A stretch of DNA of 64,000 nucleotides from Aridibacter sp965216195 (GTDB lineage: Bacteria > Acidobacteriota > Blastocatellia > Pyrinomonadales > Pyrinomonadaceae), in the NCBI GenBank assembly GCA_965216195.1, contig OZ244151.1:2108001-2172000 (forward strand), read 5' to 3'. Below, piece after piece: positions 52,816-60,821 of this stretch. Under the pieces are notes generated by a model. That model was not told the DNA's origin. It did not search any database and saw nothing but the letters and a program-made list of their open reading frames with translations. How positions within the stretch are numbered: the stretch's first letter is position 1; every line of letters begins with the position of its first letter. Both the position numbers and the translations under genes were made by a program.

Positions 52816-52923
52816 CTACTTTTTCCTTCTTTTTCGGCGCCTATTAAACGCCACCAAAGCCAAACCCAATAGCAAAAACCCTCCAACAATCGAGATAAAA
52901 AAGACGGCTATTGCAATTTCCAT
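52816..52923 (-). CDS. 35-residue single-pass membrane microprotein
   Basis: ATG 52923 opens a 35-codon frame. It has one hydrophobic stretch (about residues 3-25) and a strongly basic end (NRRRKRRKK). This is the inside-positive pattern of a single-pass membrane protein with the C-terminus in the cytoplasm. The ATG stands 3 bp after the stop of the zinc-ribbon gene and the terminator follows the stop, which supports a real gene. No family is recognised. Confidence 0.6.
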   Translation of the reverse strand: MEIAIAVFFISIVGGFLLLGLALVAFNRRRKRRKK

Positions 52924-52926
52924 AAT

Positions 52927-53403
52927 CTATCTCAACTGCATCGCCAGGAAAAACAAACCTACCGCAATTGCAGTAAAAACAATTGACATCAGAATAAACC
53001 AAATATTAGGGGAACCTGCCGAATCTTCCCAGACAGTTTCTACTTTTTGCCGCCGAACTGGCTTTGGCCTCTTTCTCAACTTGGAGGCGGATTTCATTTT
53101 TGAGAGGTCTTTTTTTAGTTTAGCTTCCTCTTTTTGTTTCCCAGGTGTTGATGACTTCTCCTCAAAGCCCAACCCCACCGCGGGCTTCGCTATTCTTTCC
53201 TCGTCACCCGGGTGAGTTACCTCAGGCGCCGCAGATCGAACGGAGTCGCTGTCAGTTTTCGGCGGCTCGGTAATCGCCTTAGACGATGGAGTTTTCGCAT
53301 CGTTTTGCAAGTTTCCACCGCAGTGATAGCAAAAGAGCGCCTCGGCGCGAACATCTTTTCCGCATTTAGAACAAGTATCTTTTTCAACCGCTGTTTGAGT
53401 CAT
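52927..53403 (-). CDS. Zinc-ribbon protein with C-terminal membrane anchor
   Basis: The 158-residue product starts with a zinc ribbon (DTCSKCGKDVRAEALFCYHCG). A long charged, probably disordered linker follows (about 35-125) and then a C-terminal membrane helix (about 133-155). It is likely anchored to the inner membrane with the ribbon in the cytoplasm. It precedes the microprotein gene. The function is unknown. Confidence 0.7.
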   Translation of the reverse strand: MTQTAVEKDTCSKCGKDVRAEALFCYHCGGNLQNDAKTPSSKAITEPPKTDSDSVRSAAPEVTHPGDEERIAKPAVGLGFEEKSSTPGKQKEEAKLKKDLSKMKSASKLRKRPKPVRRQKVETVWEDSAGSPNIWFILMSIVFTAIAVGLFFLAMQLR

Positions 53404-53442
53404 CTTTTTCCGGGAACCGCAGAAGTTAAATAATACAGGCTA

Positions 53443-55134
53443 TCAATTCGCTTTGGCAAAGACTTCTTTTTCGTCTCCAAGGTCTCGCGCAGAAGGAGTA
53501 ACGATAGTTTTGCTATTAATGTATATCTTTCTGCCCTTTGAAATCGCGTCCTTTACGTCGTCTTCGCTTACAAAATCCACCGCCGTCGTTGCAGCGCTGC
53601 TGCCTTCGCCAAACTCGCGCAAAACTGCGCCGGAATCAACCGGGGCTTTCTTCACTGGGGGATCGGGAGGAATTCTATCTATCTTCTCACTCAAAAACTT
53701 ATCCACGATGTCGGCAATGTCCTGACGATTTACTGAACGACCCTGCCCTGTATGAGATGCTACAGGATTAGCACGGTTGTCTCTCGCGTTTATAGGTTTT
53801 GTCTCAAATGCAACGCGTTTAATATCCATTAAATGATGCGGCGACACGTTATCTGAAGTGACGTTACCACCCCAGGAACCGCAACCAAGCGTCATCGAAG
53901 GCGATAAATCAGTTGAAAACCCAATTGCCCCATGAGTCGTCGGTGAATTTATCACTATCCGCGCGGCCGGCATCTGCTGACCATATTTTACTGCGGCCTC
54001 CCTGTTCTGACTGTGCATCCCGGCCGTATGGCCCATTCCCCCAAACTGCAAAATCTCCTCGCACCTTCGAGCCCCTTCCTCGATACTGTCAACGACAAAA
54101 AAAGCGAGCGTCGGAGAAAGTTTTTCAATAGACCAAGGGAAATCGCGTCCGACACCAGCGCAATCCGCAAGCAAACATCTCGTGCCGCTCGGAATCGCTA
54201 TTCCCGCAAGCTCCGCAATAAATTTAGCGGACTTCCCTACGATATTGGCGTTAAGTGTCCTTTGAGGTGTCAATAAAACCTGGCTTACTTTCTGCGCCTC
54301 CTCAGCCGATAAAAAATGTCCTCCCTGCGCACGAAATTGCTCACGGACCTGGGTTTCCACCTGCGCTTCTACAACGACGGATTGTTCTGACGCGCATATT
54401 GTTCCATTGTCAAAGCAGGTTCCGGTAAGAATATCTGAAACGGCCTTGGTTACGTTTGCTGTTTTCTCGATAAACACAGGTACATTTCCCGGACCTACCC
54501 CAAACGCGGGTTTTCCGGACGAGTATGCGGCTCTTACAAGTCCGATTCCGCCCGTAGCAAGTATCACCGCCGTTTTCTTGTGTTTCATGAGAGCTTCAGT
54601 TCCCTCAATCGTGGAGGTCGTCAAACAGCAAATAGCCTCGGCAGGAAGCCCTTCAGCAATCGCCACTTCGCGCATTATTCGCGCAGTTTCGGCTATACAC
54701 TTTACCGCTGAAGGATGGGGCGATAGAACAATCGAATTGCGCGATTTTATCGCAATAATTACCTTGAATATTGTCGTGGAAGTGGGGTTGGTTGAAGGAA
54801 TAATTGCAGCGACTACACCTCTTGGACTCGCAATTTCAACGACGTTTCCTTCATCTTTTACAACACCGACAGTGCGTAACTCTCTGAAATAGTTCCAAAC
54901 GTCTTCGGCAGCAAACCGGTTCTTCTCGCGCTTGTCATCCGCCGTTCCATAACCCGTTTCCTCAGTTGCCATTTGTCCAAGACGACCCGATTCCCGCAAG
55001 GCCGCAGCAGCCATTGCTTCACAAATTCGATCGATTTGAGCTTGGTCAAGCTTCGCCAGGGCTTGAAACGCGACATGAGCTGCGTCAACGGCATCGCGTG
55101 CCTCTTGCTGGGAAACCAGGTCTTTATCCGCCAT
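53443..55134 (-). CDS. CoA-acylating aldehyde dehydrogenase, microcompartment-type
   Basis: The 563-residue protein has an EutE/PduP/AdhE-like aldehyde dehydrogenase core at about 1-460; catalytic Cys247 is in NGTICASEQS. It should convert an aldehyde to acyl-CoA with NAD+. A Gly/Arg linker leads to an amphipathic helix, SVNRQDIADIVDKFLSEKI (467-485), which resembles BMC encapsulation peptides. The last part (about 518-563) contains DFVSEDDVKDAISKGRKI and TIVTPSARDLGDEKEVF. A BMC shell gene lies 75 bp upstream. The substrate is not predictable. Confidence 0.88.
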   Translation of the reverse strand: MADKDLVSQQEARDAVDAAHVAFQALAKLDQAQIDRICEAMAAAALRESGRLGQMATEETGYGTADDKREKNRFAAEDVWNYFRELRTVGVVKDEGNVVEIASPRGVVAAIIPSTNPTSTTIFKVIIAIKSRNSIVLSPHPSAVKCIAETARIMREVAIAEGLPAEAICCLTTSTIEGTEALMKHKKTAVILATGGIGLVRAAYSSGKPAFGVGPGNVPVFIEKTANVTKAVSDILTGTCFDNGTICASEQSVVVEAQVETQVREQFRAQGGHFLSAEEAQKVSQVLLTPQRTLNANIVGKSAKFIAELAGIAIPSGTRCLLADCAGVGRDFPWSIEKLSPTLAFFVVDSIEEGARRCEEILQFGGMGHTAGMHSQNREAAVKYGQQMPAARIVINSPTTHGAIGFSTDLSPSMTLGCGSWGGNVTSDNVSPHHLMDIKRVAFETKPINARDNRANPVASHTGQGRSVNRQDIADIVDKFLSEKIDRIPPDPPVKKAPVDSGAVLREFGEGSSAATTAVDFVSEDDVKDAISKGRKIYINSKTIVTPSARDLGDEKEVFAKAN

Positions 55135-55209
55135 AGTTTAGTGAAAAACGCGGTATGCAGATTTGAACTATTCAAATCCACAAACCGCTCGTTTCTGTTA
55201 AATCTTCGT

Positions 55210-55596
55210 CTACTTCGTTTTCGTTTTTCTGCGAGTTGTCTTCGCTTTGGCTGACCCTGCGGCCGCTCCCGAACTCAGCTGTCCACGCGATGCTCCCCTG
55301 ATCGATTTCCCTTGAGCAACCCCCTTTCCGGGAAGCACATCTTCGACCTCCGCATGTGGACGCGGGATCACGTGAACACTAATCAACTCACCAACACGCC
55401 TAGCAGCCGCAGCTCCGGCATCCGTCGCCGCTTTTACAGCCCCGACATCCCCTCGAACAAAAATTGTCACATATCCGGCGCCGATATATTCTTTACCAAT
55501 TAGTTCTACGTTTGCGGCCTTGACCATGGCATCTGCAGCTTCAACCGCTCCTACAAACCCCTTCGTCTCAACCATTCCGAGTGCTTCGAGAGTCAT
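55210..55596 (-). CDS. Bacterial microcompartment shell protein (BMC-H)
   Basis: The 128-residue product is a single BMC domain at about 1-90 (ALGMVETKGFVGAVEAADAM, VRGDVGAVKAATDAG, VISVH-like SVHVIPRPHAEVE). A Lys/Ala/Ser-rich tail of about 35 residues follows. Six such subunits form one shell tile. It is preceded by AGAGG at the ATG and is followed by the aldehyde dehydrogenase. No other shell protein, vertex (BMC-P) or signature enzyme lies in the window. Confidence 0.93.
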   Translation of the reverse strand: MTLEALGMVETKGFVGAVEAADAMVKAANVELIGKEYIGAGYVTIFVRGDVGAVKAATDAGAAAARRVGELISVHVIPRPHAEVEDVLPGKGVAQGKSIRGASRGQLSSGAAAGSAKAKTTRRKTKTK

Positions 55597-55719
55597 CCTC
55601 TATTCCTCACTTTTTATTTGATTTCTAGATTCTAATACATGCGTAAGATAAAATCTAAAACTATCACGCGATTTGTGAAATAATCAAGCCTCATTTCGAC
55701 TTGAAAATGACCTAAAAGA

Positions 55720-55749
55720 TTGACATCATTACTATTTCAAAGATATATT
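55720..55749 (+). promoter_or_regulatory. Putative promoter of the RodZ-like gene
   Basis: TTGACA (55720-55725), an 18-bp spacer and TATATT (55744-55749) fit a housekeeping promoter about 58 bp before the ATG at 55807. The spacer 55597-55806 also serves the divergent BMC gene. Confidence 0.6.
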
Positions 55750-55806
55750 TCAATGCTAAGACCAACTAGGGTTTACTAAAAAAAAGGGGCGATCAAGCAA
55801 CGTAAA

Positions 55807-56802
55807 ATGCCAGAATCTTTAGGGGAAAAACTCCGGCAGGCGCGCGAAGAGCGAGGGATTTCGATAAGCGAAGTCGCTGAGCAAACACGTATATCACCGC
55901 TTTATCTTGAATCGATAGAAAACGACGATTACCGCACTCTTCCAGGCGGTATTTTCAACAAGGGCTTCGTGAAGTCTTTTGCGGCGTACGTTGGAGTCGA
56001 TGAAGATGAAGCATTGCAGGATTATGCGCGCATCGCTTCTACTCAGGAAACCTCGAGTGAAGATAAATCTTCGAGGTCATATCGTCCGGAAGTCTTGACG
56101 GATGATTCAAGCGGCCCCTCAATGCTACCAACCGTAATATTGGCGGTAATTATTCTCGGATTGATGACTTGGGGAATTTTGGCGCTTGTCAATTATTTAA
56201 AAGACAGCCAGAGCCAAACCGTTGAAAACAACATTGCGAATAATAATGTTAAAGTTACGGACGAAGACGCAAACGCGAATGTAAATACAGCTGCAAATCA
56301 GAATGCAGTGCAAATGGACTCGATAAAGGTAAAAGTTACAACAACCGCCTCCGAGCTCGCGATTACCGCTACAGTTGACGGAAAGCGTGAAATCCGGATG
56401 CTAAATTCCGAGGTGCCGGAACAAGTTTTTGAAGCCGATGAGAATTTGAAATTAAGCTATTTTCGAGGCTTGGCAGAAACGGCGAGGTTAAACGTAAACG
56501 GAAAAGACATCGAAACGCCTTTGCCACCACCGAATTATCGCCGAAATGGGTTTGAGTATGAAATTAATATGAATAATCTCAAACAGATTTTGCAGACCGG
56601 GAAAATTGTCCTAGGCGCGACGCAGGCTCCGGCTAATTCCAATACAAACGCAAAGCCAGCGACGAATGCAAATCCGCCAGCTCAAGCGCAGCCAAACGCC
56701 AACGCAGTTGCACCGCGAGCTGCGAATTCAAATGCAAATACGGCGAACACTTCGGTTCCGCCAGGACCGCCAGCTGTAAATGCTAATGCAGCACCAAGAT
56801 AG
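55807..56802 (+). CDS. RodZ-like helix-turn-helix membrane protein
   Basis: The 331-residue protein has the RodZ-type HTH (about 7-70: LRQAREERGISISEVAEQT, FNKGFVKSFAAYVGVDEDEAL). One membrane helix lies at about 108-132. A DUF4115-like periplasmic domain lies at about 175-265, and the tail is Asn/Ala/Pro-rich. RodZ links MreB to the cell envelope. It is followed by guaB on the same strand but with a hairpin between. Confidence 0.85.
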   Translation: MPESLGEKLRQAREERGISISEVAEQTRISPLYLESIENDDYRTLPGGIFNKGFVKSFAAYVGVDEDEALQDYARIASTQETSSEDKSSRSYRPEVLTDDSSGPSMLPTVILAVIILGLMTWGILALVNYLKDSQSQTVENNIANNNVKVTDEDANANVNTAANQNAVQMDSIKVKVTTTASELAITATVDGKREIRMLNSEVPEQVFEADENLKLSYFRGLAETARLNVNGKDIETPLPPPNYRRNGFEYEINMNNLKQILQTGKIVLGATQAPANSNTNAKPATNANPPAQAQPNANAVAPRAANSNANTANTSVPPGPPAVNANAAPR

Positions 56803-56867
56803 AGTAGATGGAGCATTTTAGGTTAAAGTTTATAAAAATACCAATAAAAGATTTTGTGCGAAATTAC

Positions 56868-56892
56868 GCCCGCAGTTAAGTGCGGGCTTTCT
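56868..56892 (+). terminator. Terminator-like hairpin directly before guaB
   Basis: GCCCGCA (56868-56874) pairs with TGCGGGC (56881-56887) around GTTAAG, followed by TTTCTTG. The guaB ATG at 56902 is only about 10 bases further. It may terminate the rodZ-like transcript or attenuate guaB. The trailing TTGTACCG is the same as after the frr terminator. Confidence 0.6.
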
Positions 56893-56901
56893 TGTACCGA
56901 T

Positions 56902-58371
56902 ATGAATTTAAACGAAGTAAAAGAGGGGCTTACATTTGACGACGTACTCCTTATCCCAGCGTATTCCGACGTTTTGCCCGGCGAAACCGATACGTCCACC
57001 AAATTTTCAAAAAATATCGATCTTAAAATCCCTGTTTGCTCTTCGGCAATGGACACCGTTACCGAAGCATCTTTGGCGATCGCACTGGCTCAGCAGGGGG
57101 GAATCGGGATTGTACATAAGAACCTTTCAATCGAACAACAGGCAGAGGAAGTCGACAAAGTTAAGAGAAGTGAATCAGGAATGATTGTCGATCCGGTCAC
57201 TATTGAAGATGACGCCTTGGTTTCGGATGCCCTTGCGATTATGAAGCGGTTTAAAATCAGCGGCGTGCCGGTCATAAACGAGGAAAATGTGCTTGTCGGT
57301 ATAATCACAAACCGCGATCTCAGGTTCGAAAAAAGAACGGATATTCCGGTTTCGGATGTTATGACTCCGCAACCGCTCGTTACAGTTCCGATCGGAACAA
57401 CGCTTGATGAAGCTCAAGAAACTTTGCAGGAACACAAGATTGAGAAGCTCCTCGTGGTCGACGATCTCGGAACGCTAAAGGGACTCATCACCGTTAAGGA
57501 CATCCAAAAGGCGATAAGGTATCCAAACGCCGCGAAAGATGATCTGGGACGCTTACGCGTCGCGGCAGCGATTGGAGCCACCGGTGATTTTCTTGAGCGA
57601 GCCGAAGCACTGGTAGATTCCCGTGCCGATGCGATCGTGATCGATACTGCACATGGACACACATCCCGAGTTATTGAAGCCATAAGAGCCGTAAAAGCAA
57701 AGTTTTCTGATGTAGAGGTAGTGGCGGGAAATATTGCAACCGCAGAAGCCACCAAGGCTTTGATTGATGCGGGAGTTGATGCTGTGAAAACGGGAATCGG
57801 ACCCGGTTCTATTTGCACAACGCGGGTTGTAACCGGCGCTGGAGTTCCGCAAATTACAGCAATCGATGAATGCGTGAAAGCCGCAAAGGGTTCCGGAGTT
57901 CCGGTTATTGCCGACGGCGGTGTGAAGTTCTCGGGCGACCTAGCAAAAGCTATCGCAACCGGAGCAGATTGCGTAATGATTGGTTCGCTTTTTGCCGGAA
58001 CCGAAGAAGCTCCGGGTGAAGTAATTCTATTTCAGGGAAGGTCGTTTAAAACATATCGAGGAATGGGCTCGATTGGAGCTATGAAACAGGGCTCAAGCGA
58101 CCGCTACGCCCAGGAAGGAACCCTCTCCGATTCAAAGTACGTTCCCGAAGGAATCGAAGGACGCGTCGCCTATAAAGGAACGCTCGCGGAAACCGTAACT
58201 CAACTCGTTGGCGGCCTGCGCTCCGGAATGGGTTACACGGGCTGCAAAAATATCAACGAACTCCAAACAAATGCGAAATTCGTTCGAATTACATCTGCAG
58301 GCCTACGCGAATCCCATGTCCACGATGTGATAATTACGAAAGAAGCGCCAAACTACAGAATAGAAAGTTAA
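56902..58371 (+). CDS. guaB: Inosine-5'-monophosphate dehydrogenase
   Basis: The 489-residue enzyme makes XMP from IMP. From ATG 56902 the sequence opens LTFDDVLLIPAYSDVLPG. Two CBS domains lie at about 95-200. The catalytic loop is GIGPGSICTTRVVTGAGVPQ, and the flap/end includes the mobile YKGTLAETV region. An earlier in-frame ATG at 56854 lies inside the upstream hairpin region and is unlikely. It is followed closely by a convergent gene. Confidence 0.97.
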   Translation: MNLNEVKEGLTFDDVLLIPAYSDVLPGETDTSTKFSKNIDLKIPVCSSAMDTVTEASLAIALAQQGGIGIVHKNLSIEQQAEEVDKVKRSESGMIVDPVTIEDDALVSDALAIMKRFKISGVPVINEENVLVGIITNRDLRFEKRTDIPVSDVMTPQPLVTVPIGTTLDEAQETLQEHKIEKLLVVDDLGTLKGLITVKDIQKAIRYPNAAKDDLGRLRVAAAIGATGDFLERAEALVDSRADAIVIDTAHGHTSRVIEAIRAVKAKFSDVEVVAGNIATAEATKALIDAGVDAVKTGIGPGSICTTRVVTGAGVPQITAIDECVKAAKGSGVPVIADGGVKFSGDLAKAIATGADCVMIGSLFAGTEEAPGEVILFQGRSFKTYRGMGSIGAMKQGSSDRYAQEGTLSDSKYVPEGIEGRVAYKGTLAETVTQLVGGLRSGMGYTGCKNINELQTNAKFVRITSAGLRESHVHDVIITKEAPNYRIES

Positions 58372-58384
58372 GAAACTAGGTCAC

Positions 58385-58819
58385 CTACGTTCTCAGATAA
58401 TCTCCGCGCCAGTTTTTCACGGCCAGTTTGATATCTTTCTGCTTTTCAAACTCTCCGTTCAAAGTTCGCTCAACCAAGTCTGGCAATTCCTCGTCGCTCG
58501 CAAAACGAAGGCCGATCATATCGCTGGTTCGCAGATTCGATGCCTTTTCCGCTAAATCCGCAGGCAAAACTTCTTTATATCGCAAGCGTTCCTCAAGCCG
58601 AATAACCCTGTCCTGAACCTTTAAGGAATGGGTCCTGGCGAGCAACATCAAAACGATCAATCCGATCGAAAGTACGATCATCCAGCTGTGATCCCAGGTG
58701 GGCGCCTGGTAAGTTCGCACAATCCAAAAAATTAAATTGATAAGCATGAGCGGCGCTAAAAAGAAATGAAACGGTGGTAACCACCGCGTGTGATTTGCAT
58801 ATGTTTGTGTTTCTGCCAT
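58385..58819 (-). CDS. DUF6526 membrane protein
   Basis: The 144-residue product has two membrane helices (about 14-35 and 45-62) and a soluble tail with RLEERLRYKEVLPADLAEKA, matching DUF6526. The function is unknown. It lies 23 bp after the ABC-F gene on the same strand. Confidence 0.8.
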   Translation of the reverse strand: MAETQTYANHTRWLPPFHFFLAPLMLINLIFWIVRTYQAPTWDHSWMIVLSIGLIVLMLLARTHSLKVQDRVIRLEERLRYKEVLPADLAEKASNLRTSDMIGLRFASDEELPDLVERTLNGEFEKQKDIKLAVKNWRGDYLRT

Positions 58820-58842
58820 TTTCTCTCCTTCTCTTTTACTTA

Positions 58843-60750
58843 CTATCCAATTTTATCGGAAAGTTGTTCCCACTCCGAATAAAGACTCCGTATTGACTCA
58901 TCCGTCTCTTTATAACTTTGACTTACTTTATTTAGTTTTGCTTGATCCGCAACTACCCCCGGATCGCTCATTTCAAGGGTCAGTTGTTTTAATTTGTCTT
59001 CTAAATCTGCAATCTCTCCTTCGATTTCCGAAATCCGTGCCTCTATTCTTTTCAGCTCATTTTTACTTAGCTTTTGTGCAGGTTTATGTTCTTCCGTCTC
59101 CGTCAAACCAAGGTACGACTCAAAATTACTTTCTCCCTCGGGCTCTTTGCCAACTGCGACTGCCTCTTTCCACTCATGATATTGAGAATAGTTCCCGTTG
59201 TAGAGTTCAACCTCGTTTTTCTCCTCAAATGCAAATATTTGCGTCGCAATCTGGTCAAGAAAGTAACGGTCGTGGCTTACAGTAATAATCGTTCCATCAT
59301 ACTCCCGCAGAGCCTTCTCCAAAGCCTCTCGAGAAAGAATATCGAGATGATTCGTCGGTTCATCCAGGATCAATACGTTTGCTTTTGAATAGATTAACTT
59401 TGCGAGCGAAAGTCTTCCCTTTTCTCCCCCCGAAAGATCTTTAACGCGTTTGAAAACATCTTCGCCATAAAACAAAAACCCCGCTAAAAACGAACGCAAC
59501 TCTCCGTTTTCGGCAGATGGTTTGATTTTCCTCATTTCCGCAATAAGATCGTTCTTCGGATCGAGTTCCTCAAGCTGTTGAGAGTAATATCCCATATTTA
59601 CCTTCGTTCCCCATTGGATTGTTCCCGATAGCTCAGGAATTTCGCCGAGTACCGTTTTTAAGAACGTGGTCTTTCCCGTTCCATTTCCACCGATAACCCC
59701 GAGACACTCGCCGCGATGCAACAAAAAATTGATTTCTCTGGCAAGGGCTTTCGCCGGATAGCCGATTGACAAATCCTCGACCGAAAGAACATTTGCACCT
59801 GTTCGCTCAACGCCTTTCAGGTCAAAATTTCCCCCACGCGTGTCGGTTTTAACCGATTCGAGCCTGTCTAGACGTTGAAGCATATTTCGGCGCGATTTAG
59901 CTTGTTTTGTTTTTTGTCCGGCTAAATTTTTTCGAACGAAAGCTTCGGTCTTCTTTATAAAGGCCTGCTGGTTTTCGTATTCTCTCTGGCGCTGCTCTTT
60001 CTGCAAGGCTGATTCCAAAGCATATTTCGAATAATTTCCAGTGTAGGTGAATGCCCTACCGTTTTCGATCTCAACGATTTTCGTGCAGGTTTTATCAAGA
60101 AAATACCGATCGTGGCTGATTACCACGTAAGCCTTTTCATAGTTTATTAGGTAATCTTCCAGCCATTCCACCGTCTCAACATCGAGGTGGTTTGTCGGCT
60201 CATCAAGCAATAAGATATCCGCGTCAGAAAGCAGCAAGCGAACCATCCCAAGTCGGTTTTTCTGTCCGCCGGAAAGTTTATCAGTCTCCAACTTCCAATC
60301 TTCTTTCGCAAATTTTAATCCGAGCAAGATTGATTCAGCTTTCGCCGTATATTCGAAACCTCCTTGGCGCTCAAACTCAGTTTGAAGTTCGGCGTATTCA
60401 TCTAAAACTTCCTGAGATGAGTCCGCAGACATTTTCAGCTCAATGCTGCGCATTCTAGCTTCAATGTCATGGAGTTTCTTAAAAGCAGCTAAAGCTGCAG
60501 TGTGAACGGTTTCATTCTCCGAGAAATCAACGTGCTGCTCGAGCAAACCCATTTTCAAGCCTTTCGACCTTGAAACATTTCCCGAATCCGGAGATTCTTC
60601 GCCGTTAATAATGCGAAACGCTGTCGTTTTTCCGGCTCCGTTTCGCCCCACAAGCCCTACCTTCTCAAAAGGATTCACCTGAAACGAAACGCCTTTAAGA
60701 ATCTCGTTTCCACTATAGGATTTGTTGATGTCGGTTAAGCGGAAAAGCAT
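58843..60750 (-). CDS. ABC-F family ATPase (ribosome-associated type)
   Basis: The 635-residue protein has two ATPase domains and no membrane segments. First domain: GRNGAGKTTAF, LSGGQKNRL, ILLLDEPTNHLD. Second: GGNGTGKTTFL, LSGGEKGRL, VLILDEPTNHLD. The linker between them is highly charged (KTKQAKSRRNMLQRLDRLE), and a coiled coil closes the C-terminus (about 555-630). Such proteins act on ribosomes or, in the Uup branch, on DNA metabolism. The ATG at 60750 fits the family start. Confidence 0.94.
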   Translation of the reverse strand: MLFRLTDINKSYSGNEILKGVSFQVNPFEKVGLVGRNGAGKTTAFRIINGEESPDSGNVSRSKGLKMGLLEQHVDFSENETVHTAALAAFKKLHDIEARMRSIELKMSADSSQEVLDEYAELQTEFERQGGFEYTAKAESILLGLKFAKEDWKLETDKLSGGQKNRLGMVRLLLSDADILLLDEPTNHLDVETVEWLEDYLINYEKAYVVISHDRYFLDKTCTKIVEIENGRAFTYTGNYSKYALESALQKEQRQREYENQQAFIKKTEAFVRKNLAGQKTKQAKSRRNMLQRLDRLESVKTDTRGGNFDLKGVERTGANVLSVEDLSIGYPAKALAREINFLLHRGECLGVIGGNGTGKTTFLKTVLGEIPELSGTIQWGTKVNMGYYSQQLEELDPKNDLIAEMRKIKPSAENGELRSFLAGFLFYGEDVFKRVKDLSGGEKGRLSLAKLIYSKANVLILDEPTNHLDILSREALEKALREYDGTIITVSHDRYFLDQIATQIFAFEEKNEVELYNGNYSQYHEWKEAVAVGKEPEGESNFESYLGLTETEEHKPAQKLSKNELKRIEARISEIEGEIADLEDKLKQLTLEMSDPGVVADQAKLNKVSQSYKETDESIRSLYSEWEQLSDKIG

Positions 60751-60773
60751 CTATTTCAAAATAATTTAGCGCA

Positions 60774-60803
60774 CAAAAAAGAGGCGGACAAGCCGCCTCT
60801 TCT
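60774..60803 (-). terminator. Terminator after the SurA/PrsA-like gene
   Basis: On the minus strand GAGGCGG and CCGCCTC (60781-60799) form a 7-bp stem with a five-base loop, followed by a T-run (complement of 60774-60780). It lies between the lipoprotein gene and the ABC-F gene. Confidence 0.85.
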
Positions 60804-60821
60804 TACAAAAATCAGATAAGC

